Assembly (NCBI GenBank): GCA_945788655.1
Contig: CALZMV010000003.1
Span: forward strand, 1 to 28,840
Direction of reading: 5' to 3'
DNA from: an uncultured Clostridia bacterium
GTDB taxonomy: Bacteria > Bacillota > Clostridia > Peptostreptococcales > Anaerovoracaceae
DNA length: 28,840 nt
Part shown: one piece after another, positions 7,894 through 16,142 of the stretch
Position numbering within the stretch: the first letter of the stretch is position 1
Layout of the letters: each line of letters opens with the position of its first letter
The notes under the pieces: generated by a model
The model's database searches: none
What the model was told of the DNA's origin: nothing
Seen by the model: only the letters and a program-made list of their open reading frames with translations
Made by a program: the position numbers and the translations under genes

Positions 7894-8966
7894 CCCTTCA
7901 CCAGTTCAACATCTTCGCTGGACTTGGTAACAGTACCATCTTTATCGACGAAAATGGCCTCAATGCCTGGTATTTGTTTCACCAGAGCAAGGCCTTTTTC
8001 TTTGCCCAAGGCAAGGCAGCTGGTGCTGATTCCGTCACAGTCGGCAGAGCTTCCCTTTTCGCCTATTATGGTTACAGAAAGCAGATCGGTATCAATAGGA
8101 TGCCCCGTTTTACTGTCTAACACGTGGTGGTATCTTTTGCCGTCAATTTCAAAATATCTTTCGTAGGTTCCAGATGTAACAATGGTCTTATCCTTGCTCA
8201 TATAAAGGCCTAAAAGTCCTCCGTTCTCAGACTGAGGATCCTTTATGCCTACTGCGAATTCCGTTCCTTCGGCTGTATTGATATCCTTACCTTTTTCTCC
8301 TATTACAACGATATTGCCACCGAGATCAACTATAGCGCTTGTTACACCTTCTGATTCCAGGTATTCTGCAACTTTGTCTGCAATATATCCCTTTGCAATT
8401 CCACCAAGATCTATCTCTGACTGTGGGTCAAGGAGCCTTATGGAATCTCCTTCAATCACGATATTCTTATAGTTCACATGGCTTACAGCATCACTTACTG
8501 CATTCTCATCGGGAATCTCGCCGATGCGGTTGCCCTGGTCGTCCATCTCCTGAAAATTCCAAAGATCGGTTACCTTCCCTATAGTAATATCAAAAGCTCC
8601 CTCAGAAAGTTCTCCGTACTTTATTCCCTTCTGCACTACCTCCAGAGTTTCTTCGCTGACCTTTACCGCCTTTCCACCTGCATGGTTGATATTATATATA
8701 TCACTGCCTTCGATAGTCTTGCTCAGCTTTTTTTCGTAGCTGTCGCAAAGTCTGAAGGCATCTGTTATGAGGGTAAGAACTTCCTTCTGGATTTCGTCTT
8801 CCGAAAGGGATTCTAGACCGTTCATTGAATACACTGTAACTGTGCAGATGGTGTTCAAATGATAACTGGTCTTGCTTATTCCGGTATTATTGACTTGGGT
8901 ATTGCACCCCAGTTGTGGTATAATAAGTATTAATATGAGCAGACATACTGCTGTAATTTTTTTCAT
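7890..8966 (-). CDS. apbE: FAD:protein FMN transferase (ApbE), exported
   Basis: A 358-residue flavinyltransferase that moves FMN from FAD to a Thr/Ser of a target protein, using Mg2+. The N terminus is a hydrophobic signal ending at PQLGC (C21), consistent with a lipoprotein on the outer face of the membrane, although the lipobox is weak. Family motifs are EIDLGGIAKGYIADKV, ADLGGN-like VDLGGNIVVIG, HHVLDSKTGHPID and the metal site SADCDGISTSCLALG. Outward-facing ApbE proteins flavinylate RnfG/D-type or other extracytoplasmic redox proteins. Divergent, 29 bases away, lie the NusG-II and Gx genes, with which ApbE often clusters. The flavinylated target is not in this window. Confidence 0.93.
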   Translation of the reverse strand: MKKITAVCLLILILIIPQLGCNTQVNNTGISKTSYHLNTICTVTVYSMNGLESLSEDEIQKEVLTLITDAFRLCDSYEKKLSKTIEGSDIYNINHAGGKAVKVSEETLEVVQKGIKYGELSEGAFDITIGKVTDLWNFQEMDDQGNRIGEIPDENAVSDAVSHVNYKNIVIEGDSIRLLDPQSEIDLGGIAKGYIADKVAEYLESEGVTSAIVDLGGNIVVIGEKGKDINTAEGTEFAVGIKDPQSENGGLLGLYMSKDKTIVTSGTYERYFEIDGKRYHHVLDSKTGHPIDTDLLSVTIIGEKGSSADCDGISTSCLALGKEKGLALVKQIPGIEAIFVDKDGTVTKSSEDVELVKG

Positions 8967-8995
8967 AAAATTAACCTTTCTTCTTGGAGTTTAGA

Positions 8996-9364
8996 ATGAT
9001 TAAAAAAGCTGATATCGTTCTCTTCTTTGTACTTCTGGCGTTTGGTCTTGCACTATCATGGAATTCCCTGTTTTACGGTGCGGCCGGAAACAAGGTCCTC
9101 ATCACCGTCGACGGCCAGCCCTATGGAACCTACAGCCTATATGAAGACAAGGAAATAGAGATTGAAAACGAAAATCATATAAATCATATTATCATAAAGG
9201 ACGGTCTTGTTTCAATGTCTTATTCTGATTGCAAAAACCAGATTTGCGTTAATTCAAAACCCATTTCGACTTCTAAAGATTCCATCGTTTGCCTTCCAAA
9301 CAAGGTTATGGTGGAAATTGTAGGAAAAGAGCAGGGAGGTGGTGCAGATGTCATCTCAAACTAA
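8996..9364 (+). CDS. NusG domain II (EetA-like) membrane-anchored protein
   Basis: A 122-residue protein with one N-terminal membrane segment (about residues 6-26) followed by an extracytoplasmic NusG domain II. The family hallmark is a trio of cysteines: C79 and C84 in SDCKNQICVNSKP and C99 in IVCLPNKVMVEI. The function of the family is not established. It recurs beside Gx-transporter and ApbE genes and, as I recall it, includes EetA of flavin-based extracellular electron transfer loci. The ATG at 8996 follows TTGGAG by 6 bases; a TTG at 8984 lies inside the ribosome site. It overlaps the next gene by 17 bases, so the two are co-translated. Confidence 0.88.
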   Translation: MIKKADIVLFFVLLAFGLALSWNSLFYGAAGNKVLITVDGQPYGTYSLYEDKEIEIENENHINHIIIKDGLVSMSYSDCKNQICVNSKPISTSKDSIVCLPNKVMVEIVGKEQGGGADVISN

Positions 9365-9878
9365 CCGCCAATCCAGCTATGCTCTGCGCACCAAACGATT
9401 GGCTTTGAGCGCCATTCTGGCGGCCCTGGCAATGATTTTTTCATATATTGAAGCATTGTTTCCTCTTCCCGTCCCGGTTCCCGGAATCAAGGTGGGACTT
9501 GCCAATCTAGTCATAATAATTGCCATATACAGACTTGGTTTCAAGAATGCCTTTCTTATCAATGTAATAAGAATTTTAACAACAGGTCTTCTGTTTACAG
9601 GCCTGTTCGGTGCAATTTATTCACTGTCCGGCGGCATACTAAGCCTCATGGCAATGTACCTTTTATATAGAACTGACAAGTTCAGTATGGTAGGAGTAAG
9701 CATGGCAGGCGGTGTATTTCATAATCTCGGTCAGCTCATAACAGCATGTATCATTATGTCAAACTACAGACTTATGTCCTACTTCTCGGTATTAGTCTTT
9801 GCAGGCATGATAAGCGGTATTCTAATCGGCGTTGCAGCTCATCTTGTATATCAGAAGCTGCCTCATTTAACAATATAG
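9348..9878 (+). CDS. Gx transporter family protein (EetB-like; Hpre_diP_synt_I)
   Basis: A 176-residue membrane protein with about five or six hydrophobic segments. It belongs to the family labelled Gx transporter or heptaprenyl diphosphate synthase component I, which resembles ECF S components. Characteristic stretches are PVPVPGIKVGLANLVIIIA and GIYSLSGG-like GAIYSLSGGILSL. Despite the old name it is not a catalytic prenyl synthase subunit. The start is the ATG at 9348, with GGGAGG 8 bases upstream; two GTG codons lie between. Tightly coupled to the NusG-II gene before it and 14 bases from the flavodoxin-ferredoxin gene after it. Role in quinone- or flavin-linked electron export is inferred from such clusters. 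Confidence 0.88.
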   Translation: MSSQTNRQSSYALRTKRLALSAILAALAMIFSYIEALFPLPVPVPGIKVGLANLVIIIAIYRLGFKNAFLINVIRILTTGLLFTGLFGAIYSLSGGILSLMAMYLLYRTDKFSMVGVSMAGGVFHNLGQLITACIIMSNYRLMSYFSVLVFAGMISGILIGVAAHLVYQKLPHLTI

Positions 9879-9892
9879 GACAGGTGAAAAAA

Positions 9893-10708
9893 ATGAAGAT
9901 ATGGTCAATTTTCTTTAGCCCGACGGGTACAACAAAAAAAGTGGTAGCTTCTATATCAAGAGAGCTTTCAATGCTATTAGGCGCAAGTGTGGAGGAATAT
10001 GACTTTACTCTGCCCTCTGCCAGAGAAAACTTTCCAGATATAGACGAAGGGGACATAGTTGTTTTCGGCACACCTACATATGCAGGCAGAGTTCCTAACG
10101 TGCTGCTTAAGTATTTAGATACAATCGAAGGAAACGGCGCCCTTGCAGTTCCCGTAGTTACTTTTGGCAACCGCAACTTTGATAATTCACTTATAGAGCT
10201 TCGAGATATTTTGCAGAATCACAATTTCAGAACTATAGCTGCTGCAGCCTGCTCTTGCGAGCACTCCTTCTCTCATTATCTTGGATTGGGAAGACCTGAC
10301 GCAAAGGATATAGATGAGCTTACCGAATTTGCTGACTCCATAGCAGCTATGCTTGACAAACCTCTTTCTGCTGCAACTGTAGAAGTGGACGGAATTCCTG
10401 AAAACTATGGTGGATATTACAAACCCCAGGACAGACATGGCAATCACATCGATATCAGAAAGGTTACCCCAAAGGTGGGCAAAGCCTGCATCAACTGTGG
10501 TCTGTGCGCAAGAGTATGCCCTATGGGCTCCATAGATTTTAATGATATTACTAAAATGCAAGGTATCTGCATCAAGTGCTGTGCATGCTATAAACTCTGT
10601 CCCACTTCTTCAAGATATTTCGATGACGAAGGGTATTTATATCACAAGAAGGAGCTTGAAGATATGTATAAAAGAAGAGCCTCAAACTCTTTTTACTTTG
10701 CAAAATAA
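9893..10708 (+). CDS. EFR1-type flavodoxin / 2[4Fe-4S] ferredoxin
   Basis: A 271-residue cytosolic electron carrier. The N-terminal half is a flavodoxin-like domain with the FMN phosphate loop SPTGTTKK and GTPTYAGRVPN. The C-terminal half is a bacterial ferredoxin with two CX2CX2CX3C clusters: C199, C202, C205, C209 and C226, C229, C232, C236. It probably passes electrons between ferredoxin pools and flavin-dependent partners; the exact partner is unknown. The start is the ATG at 9893, after AGGTG; an upstream extension in the same frame overlaps the Gx gene and is not coding. Last gene of the three-gene plus-strand operon. Confidence 0.92.
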   Translation: MKIWSIFFSPTGTTKKVVASISRELSMLLGASVEEYDFTLPSARENFPDIDEGDIVVFGTPTYAGRVPNVLLKYLDTIEGNGALAVPVVTFGNRNFDNSLIELRDILQNHNFRTIAAAACSCEHSFSHYLGLGRPDAKDIDELTEFADSIAAMLDKPLSAATVEVDGIPENYGGYYKPQDRHGNHIDIRKVTPKVGKACINCGLCARVCPMGSIDFNDITKMQGICIKCCACYKLCPTSSRYFDDEGYLYHKKELEDMYKRRASNSFYFAK

Positions 10709-10716
10709 GCACAAAA

Positions 10717-10768
10717 ACAGGAGGGCTATCTTAACTCATAGAGTAAGTAAGATAAGATCCTCCTTTTT
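10717..10768. terminator. Bidirectional terminator after EFR1 gene
   Basis: An imperfect hairpin whose outer arms are AGGAGG (10719-10724) and CCTCCT (10759-10764), continued inward by TATCTTA and TAAGATA with a bulge. It is followed by TTTTT on the plus strand and by GTTTTTG on the minus strand. It sits between the convergent EFR1 and small leucine-rich genes. Confidence 0.75.
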
Positions 10769-10793
10769 AGTTCATTTAACAAGCAATTTAATT

Positions 10794-11216
10794 CTATTTT
10801 GCAGCCTTAAACCAAGCTATCATCAGCCTGCCTGCTCCATAAGTATCCTCAAATACAGGTTCTCTTGAAACCATATCTCCAAGTTCGTTAACCCAGTAGC
10901 TGAATTCATAGCCTTCATCAGGAGTCGCAATGTATGTCTGATAGCCGGGTGCAAACTTTACACCCACGCTGCCTCCTTTTACAGCACCAAGTTCAATAAG
11001 AAACATGCCGTTACTGCCCGGTGCGCATGCTTTTATCTTCTTTAGAGGATTGCCTGTACAATCCAGCACCTCAAGTTTTTTGTTTTCCATAAGGTCAAGG
11101 TCAGTAATCATATTGTTCTGAACATGAATTTCAACCAAATTTTCTCCCCTTGCAACATTTAATTTAGCAAGATTGCTGTCTCTCATGTCTAGTACTTCTC
11201 TTTTTTCTTCCGTCAT
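10794..11216 (-). CDS. Small leucine-rich / InlB B-repeat-like protein
   Basis: A 140-residue protein with no signal peptide. The N-terminal half contains two leucine-rich-repeat-like turns (ENLVEIHVQNNMITDLDL, NKKLEVLDCTGNPLKKI). The C-terminal half looks like a divergent InlB B-repeat (Y-F-YW-G pattern, with GYEFSYWVNELGDMVS). Such repeats normally sit in long surface proteins, so a short cytosolic version is unusual; it could be a stand-alone binding protein or a descendant of a larger one. The ATG at 11216 follows GGAGGG by 7-8 bases; a TTG 15 bases upstream lies in the ribosome site. Function unknown. Confidence 0.7.
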   Translation of the reverse strand: MTEEKREVLDMRDSNLAKLNVARGENLVEIHVQNNMITDLDLMENKKLEVLDCTGNPLKKIKACAPGSNGMFLIELGAVKGGSVGVKFAPGYQTYIATPDEGYEFSYWVNELGDMVSREPVFEDTYGAGRLMIAWFKAAK

Positions 11217-11361
11217 AATGCTTCCCTCCAAAACAAACGATAGATGTATTATCTCACAAGATTGTTATTTAGTCAAACTTAACCCTGTTAATATAATAAC
11301 ATACAAACTTACCTTTTACACCGCCTCGCAAAAGTGCTAAAATAGTTTTTAAGCTATTAAC

Positions 11362-11389
11362 ATAATACACTTTAAATAATACACTTTAA
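11362..11389. repeat. Perfect 14-bp tandem duplication
   Basis: ATAATACACTTTAA occurs twice head to tail (11362-11375 and 11376-11389), about 20 bases before the D-lactate dehydrogenase remnant. It may be a recent slippage duplication or a doubled regulatory box. Confidence 0.7.
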
Positions 11390-11410
11390 TTAGGCTGGAG
11401 ATGATTTGAC

Positions 11411-11713
11411 ATGAAAATATTTTGATTCAGTATAAGAGAATTTGACGAAGAAGCTTTTTTGAAGCAGTATTGCGAGAAATATAATGTAGAATATGACTAC
11501 ACCAGTCAGACTCCCTGCCTTGACGTTGTAGAACACGAAGGTGGACTGTACTATTTCAATAGAATGGGTGAACCTTTAAACAATCCACGTTTGGCTATTT
11601 TAAATTCTTATCCAAACGTTATTGTCACTCCTCATACTGCCTTCTACACCGATGAAGCAGTTTCAAATATGGTAGAAAATTCAATACTTAATATTATTGA
11701 CTACTTAAATTAG
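11411..11713 (+). pseudogene. D-lactate (D-2-hydroxyacid) dehydrogenase remnant
   Basis: This is a decayed gene. The ATG at 11411 is followed after four codons by an in-frame TGA (11423-11425). The same frame then reads SIREFDEEAFLKQYCEKYNV..., a typical D-lactate dehydrogenase N terminus. After TSQTP it jumps straight to the C-terminal end of the family (LDVVEHEGGLYYFNRMGEP and NVIVTPHTAFYTDEAV, which holds the catalytic His). About 230 central residues are missing, including the whole NAD-binding domain and the catalytic Arg and Glu; full-length members have about 330 residues. A weak GGAG lies 10 bases before the ATG. It cannot encode an active dehydrogenase. Confidence 0.85.
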
Positions 11714-11776
11714 ACTTTTACACGAAAAAACGATTTAAATACACAAGGATAGAAAGGATAGATTTATATAGAAAAA

Positions 11777-13192
11777 ATGAGCAAGCAAACGATACAGACC
11801 GAATCCGCCGGAAGATTAGGTGGACTGGTCGGAACTAGAGATTTTTATAAAAAAGTATTAATGGTGGCCGTTCCCATTATGATCCAAAACGGTATTACTA
11901 ATTTCGTCAGCCTGCTGGATAACATAATGGTGGGACAGGTCGGAACGGAACAAATGTCCGGTGTGGCAATTGCCAACCAGTTAGTCTTTATTTTTAATCT
12001 CTGCATTTTTGGTGCAGTGGCTGGAGCAGGTATACTGGGAGCCCAGTTTTATGGCAGCGGTAATCACGCAGGCGTTAGAGATACGTTTCGATTTAAGCTG
12101 ATTTTCGGAGCTGTTCTGGCAGTCATTTTCGCAGGAATTTTTTTAGGTGCCGGAGAAACGTTGATTCAGCAGTTTATTCATCAGGGCGAAAGCGAAGGCG
12201 ATCTTGCGGCTACGCTATATTATGGCAAAGCTTATCTTACGGTGATTGTCATTGGTCTTCTGCCCTTTGCCATGACGCAGGCCTACTCAGGTACACTGCG
12301 TGAAACAGGAGAGACAGTTGTTCCCATGATTGCCGGTATTATTGCAGTGCTTGTCAATTTGGTATTCAACTATATCTTAATCTTCGGAAAATTTGGAGCT
12401 CCGGCTCTTGGCGGAGTTGGTGCAGCCATTGCAACTGTTATATCGCGTTTTTTGGAACTTGCTATTGTTGCTTTTTGGACCCATAAGCATGCAGAAAAGA
12501 ATCTTTTCATCAAAGGAGCTTTGCGCAGTTTTTATATACCGCCTTCTCTCATGAAGCAGATTATCGCTATTGGACTTCCATTGTTTATCAATGAATTTCT
12601 ATGGTCTTTCGGAATCACCTTTATGAACCAGTGTTATTCTGTAAGAGGTCTTGAGGTAGTAGCAGCATTGAACATTGCAAATACAATAGGTAACTTGTTT
12701 AACGTTGTTTTCCTGTCACTGGGTAATTCAATCGGCATCATAATCGGTCAGATGCTGGGTGCAGGCAGACTTGAAGAAGCAAGGCATGAGGATCGTCAGC
12801 TCATTGCATTCTCTGTGTTCTGCTGCTTTATTACCGGCGGTACACTTTTGCTTATTTCACCGTTCTTCCCTGATCTTTATAATACAGAGGAAATCGTAAA
12901 GCATCTTGCAACGCAGATTATTTTCATTACCGGGTGCTGTCAGCCTCTTTATGGCTTTGTACACGGCAGCTACTTCACACTTCGTGCCGGAGGAAAGTCC
13001 ATTGTCACTTTCCTCTTTGACAGTGCATACATGTGGGCCGTTCCTATTCCTATTGTCTTCGTTTTGGCAAAGTTTACGGCGATTCCCATTCAAATCGTCT
13101 TCCTTGTTGCAGAACTTTCCAATATCATCAAATGCACTGTTGGCTTCGTTCTGGTTAAGAAGGGCGTTTGGATTAAGAACATCGTTGATTAA
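11777..13192 (+). CDS. MATE family efflux transporter
   Basis: A 471-residue integral membrane protein with about 12 segments, of the MATE (NorM/DinF-like) family of cation-coupled multidrug exporters. Typical motifs are VPIMIQNGITNFVSLLDNIM near the first helix, VGTEQMSGVAIANQL, and the internal repeat with SLGNSIGIIIGQMLGAGR in the second half. The substrate cannot be told. The ATG at 11777 has only a distant AAGGA (about 18 bases away), so translation initiation looks weak. It sits alone between a pseudogene and a convergent terminator. Confidence 0.93.
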   Translation: MSKQTIQTESAGRLGGLVGTRDFYKKVLMVAVPIMIQNGITNFVSLLDNIMVGQVGTEQMSGVAIANQLVFIFNLCIFGAVAGAGILGAQFYGSGNHAGVRDTFRFKLIFGAVLAVIFAGIFLGAGETLIQQFIHQGESEGDLAATLYYGKAYLTVIVIGLLPFAMTQAYSGTLRETGETVVPMIAGIIAVLVNLVFNYILIFGKFGAPALGGVGAAIATVISRFLELAIVAFWTHKHAEKNLFIKGALRSFYIPPSLMKQIIAIGLPLFINEFLWSFGITFMNQCYSVRGLEVVAALNIANTIGNLFNVVFLSLGNSIGIIIGQMLGAGRLEEARHEDRQLIAFSVFCCFITGGTLLLISPFFPDLYNTEEIVKHLATQIIFITGCCQPLYGFVHGSYFTLRAGGKSIVTFLFDSAYMWAVPIPIVFVLAKFTAIPIQIVFLVAELSNIIKCTVGFVLVKKGVWIKNIVD

Positions 13193-13225
13193 AAGTTACA
13201 GCGGTATAATTATTATTCGCAAATT

Positions 13226-13280
13226 AAAAGGGTAACTGCATGGACCGATTAATCTGCTGTCCGGTGCAAGCTACCCTTTT
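13226..13280. terminator. Bidirectional terminator with long compound stem
   Basis: A long hairpin between convergent MATE and GPH genes. Its outer arms are AAAAGGGTA and TACCCTTTT, a middle helix pairs TGCA with TGCA, and an inner one pairs GGAC with GTCC. T-rich tails occur on both strands. It ends the catabolic island on its 3' side. The stem is more elaborate than most terminators. Confidence 0.8.
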
Positions 13281-13293
13281 TATTATATCAATT

Positions 13294-14676
13294 TCAGCCT
13301 ATTATTTTCTCTATTTCATCCTTGTACACGCTATAATCGAGATTATCTGCTCTAAGCGCAAGTACCTTTCTAAGTACGGCAAAATTTTCTCTATTAATAG
13401 GAAAAATTTTCAGAGCATAAGCTCCTCCAAGAAGGCACAACGATGGAACGAGAATAAATGCAGCATTGAGGAACATCATTACGCTTTCGCTCTGAGCAGA
13501 CGCATTTGCATCAAACCCTGCCATGTTGAAGAAAACACCAAAGCCCTGTACTACTAATGCAGTCATGATTGTGCCTACAATAGATACAAAGGACATAATA
13601 TCTCCCTCTCTTCTCTTATTGTTTGCAAATTCATCCACCTCAACAATGTCATAAAACAATGAACCGCTAAGTTGCCAGAAGCCAGTTGTCACCAGTGCCA
13701 TTAAACCAACATATACAGCGCAAAACAGTACGGAATCTGCCGCAAATAAATATATGCCTATGCCTGCAAATCCGCAGATGCCCATTGAAACCATCTGCTG
13801 CCATGCCTTACTCTTTATCATGGCCATCTTGTCAACCAGTGGCGTCGATAAAGTGAAAATGATGATGGTGAATACATATATGTAAGAAGAATACCTGTTA
13901 TCAAGTCCCAAATTATATTTGAGAAAATATATAGTACCTACATTGTTTATTGCAAAAGCGACTGAGAATGCTATTTTATATATAAGAAGCAGTCTCATAG
14001 GTTTTAGCTTCAACAGCTCAAAGTAGTTTACAATTATGTGTTTAAATACATTTTTCTTTTTGGGCATAAGGGTTACCCTTGCAGGCTCCTTAACCAGAAA
14101 AAGACTGGTGCCCCAGCTTCCCAATGCTATTAACCCCAAAATAACGCCCATAAGCTGCCATCCTGCCGCCTCTCTTCCCACAAACAATTCCAAAATCACA
14201 AGGGGCATTATATAACCAATTGCATTACCTACAATGGAGAAAAGTCTAGATATGGTTCTTAGTCTTGTTCTTTCGTCATAATCAGTTACCACATCTGCAC
14301 CTAATGCATTGTATGGTATTTCGCAGTTAGAGAAAAATACTCTGAACAATATTGCAAAGGCAAGATAATATGCAATCTGAACATAAACAGGTGCTTCGAT
14401 TTTTCTGACGACGAAAAACATTATCGGCAGAATCGTTATCGTCGAAGCAAGTATAAATGGTCTTCTTCTTCCAAACTTTGAGTTGCATCTATCGGAAACG
14501 TTTCCTACAACCATTCCCGCAACAGCCTCTATAATGAGGGCTACCGAGGAAATAGTAGATGCAATTGTAGCATTGAAACCAACGCAGTTAGTCAGAAACA
14601 CCACATGATATGTCGCCATAAAATAGTATACTGACCCAATTCCGATAGCCCCAAAGCCGTAGCCGAATTTCATCAT
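13294..14676 (-). CDS. GPH-family (MFS) cation:solute symporter
   Basis: A 460-residue, 12-helix transporter of the glycoside-pentoside-hexuronide:cation symporter family. The diagnostic loop after helix 2 reads GNVSDRCNSKFGRRRPFIL, and the central loop (KEPARVTLMPKKKNVFKHI) is typical. Members usually bring in sugars or uronates with Na+ or H+. Its ATG overlaps the amidohydrolase 1 stop by 4 bases (ATGA), so it is translationally coupled to that gene. It is the last gene of the island. A sugar-type importer fits a substrate with a polyhydroxylated chain, which is inference from position. Confidence 0.9.
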   Translation of the reverse strand: MMKFGYGFGAIGIGSVYYFMATYHVVFLTNCVGFNATIASTISSVALIIEAVAGMVVGNVSDRCNSKFGRRRPFILASTITILPIMFFVVRKIEAPVYVQIAYYLAFAILFRVFFSNCEIPYNALGADVVTDYDERTRLRTISRLFSIVGNAIGYIMPLVILELFVGREAAGWQLMGVILGLIALGSWGTSLFLVKEPARVTLMPKKKNVFKHIIVNYFELLKLKPMRLLLIYKIAFSVAFAINNVGTIYFLKYNLGLDNRYSSYIYVFTIIIFTLSTPLVDKMAMIKSKAWQQMVSMGICGFAGIGIYLFAADSVLFCAVYVGLMALVTTGFWQLSGSLFYDIVEVDEFANNKRREGDIMSFVSIVGTIMTALVVQGFGVFFNMAGFDANASAQSESVMMFLNAAFILVPSLCLLGGAYALKIFPINRENFAVLRKVLALRADNLDYSVYKDEIEKIIG

Positions 14677-16097
14677 AGTTTATCTTCTTCCATGAATACA
14701 GCGTTTGTTCCGTGAATCTTGAAAAATTCCTCAGCTGCATTCTTTCCTAATTCTTCAGGACATGTCTTGATTTTCTCAATGGATTCTCTTTCGTCTATTG
14801 TAAGAATCTTCTGGTCGCGCATAATTATCCTGCCGTTTACTACAGAAAGTGCTACCTCAGGACCTCTTGCACTGTAAACCAGATTAGGAACAATGTTTCT
14901 CATTGGATATGTATAAACAGGAAGCATTGATGGGTAATCTAGGTCAATTGCAATAAAGTCTGCCTGCTTGCCTGATTCTAGTGAGCCGACAATATCATCA
15001 ACGCCGATAGCTTTTGCACCTTCTATGGTTGCCATTCTGAGTGCTTTCCAAGCCGGCATTATTTCAGGATTCTGACATTTTATCTTATTGAACAGGCATA
15101 CATTCTTCATTTCGTGAATAATGTTGTGGCAGTTGTTTCCCGGCGCTTGGTCGGAGCCAAGAGCTACAAATCCGCCTGCATCCTGAAATGCCATGCTTGG
15201 GCAAACAATACCATCAATAATGCCTATTGATGCAGGGTTTACAATCATTGTTGCACCCTTCTTTGCTACAAATTGTGCCTCTTCCTCTGTGCAGTCGGTT
15301 AAGTGTACAGCAATCAGATCTCTGTCAAGAAGTCCTATATCATCAAGGAAGTGTACCGGTCTCTTGCCGTAACGCTTTACAATCTGATAGGTTTCACGAT
15401 CTCCCTGCTGAACATGCATATGCATCTTTGTCTTGTAATCCTTAACAATTTTCTGGACTTTAATCAGCATTTCAGGACTTACAAAGTCAGGGCCCTGTGG
15501 TCCAAAAAGGATTCTTATTCTGCCATCACCTTTGTTATGCCATTTGTCATAAAGCTCAATGTTTCTCTTTAGAGAAATTTCTCCCTGCTCATCATCAAAT
15601 TCATATAATTCACCAGGATTATATACTCTAAATTTAGCTGCTCTCACATTCTGAGCGATATTTCCTCTTGCACCTATTTTATCAATAAAAGCGCATACGT
15701 TTTCCATTTCCCCATTATAATCTCCGAGAGTAGTTGTTCCTGCTTTAATTGCTTCAATAATAGCAACTTCACTGCCTATATCCTTTTGCTGTGAGGTTGC
15801 AGCATTATCAAATGGCTGAAGTCCATACATCATCCAGTTGTTAGTATCCTGCGCAAGACCTCTCATTACATTACAGCCTGTGTGCATATGACCATCGATA
15901 AATCCAGGGAAAACTGCATGATGGTCAAGCTCAAGCACTTCTTCTGCCTTATATTCTTTCTCTGCAATTTTTTCATCAACAAAATCCACTATCTTTCCGC
16001 CATCAACTAACATAGCTACGCCATTTTTGTATCCAACGCCTTCTCCCTGCATAGTGTAAAAATGAGGTGCTTTTACAATCATATCAACCTTTTTCAT
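14673..16097 (-). CDS. ATZ/TRZ-type amidohydrolase 1 (predicted amino/imino-hydrolase)
   Basis: A 474-residue metal-dependent hydrolase of the amidohydrolase superfamily, in the ATZ/TRZ-deaminase branch that hydrolyses exocyclic C-N or C-Cl bonds of N-heterocycles. Predicted metal and active-site residues are H70 and H72 (DGHMHTG), H228 (MHMHV), H265 (AVHLTD) and D316 (LGSDQAPGNN). The usual catalytic Glu three residues after the third His (HxxE) is replaced by Gln231 (HVQQGDRE). This suggests a substrate or leaving group unlike that of ordinary deaminases. It closely resembles amidohydrolase 2 at 25362-26783. The ATG follows GGAGGG by 7 bases. It lies 45 bases after the hydantoinase gene, so its product is probably a hydantoin. 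Confidence 0.9.
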   Translation of the reverse strand: MKKVDMIVKAPHFYTMQGEGVGYKNGVAMLVDGGKIVDFVDEKIAEKEYKAEEVLELDHHAVFPGFIDGHMHTGCNVMRGLAQDTNNWMMYGLQPFDNAATSQQKDIGSEVAIIEAIKAGTTTLGDYNGEMENVCAFIDKIGARGNIAQNVRAAKFRVYNPGELYEFDDEQGEISLKRNIELYDKWHNKGDGRIRILFGPQGPDFVSPEMLIKVQKIVKDYKTKMHMHVQQGDRETYQIVKRYGKRPVHFLDDIGLLDRDLIAVHLTDCTEEEAQFVAKKGATMIVNPASIGIIDGIVCPSMAFQDAGGFVALGSDQAPGNNCHNIIHEMKNVCLFNKIKCQNPEIMPAWKALRMATIEGAKAIGVDDIVGSLESGKQADFIAIDLDYPSMLPVYTYPMRNIVPNLVYSARGPEVALSVVNGRIIMRDQKILTIDERESIEKIKTCPEELGKNAAEEFFKIHGTNAVFMEEDKL

Positions 16098-16142
16098 CGT
16101 TTTCCCTCCGTTTGTGAATTGATTTTTAGAACATTGCTTTAT

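Noticed and set aside
9746..9892. Longer N terminus for the flavodoxin-ferredoxin
   Set aside because: It overlaps the Gx gene by more than 130 bases and shows no flavodoxin similarity; the ATG at 9893 has a proper ribosome site and family start.
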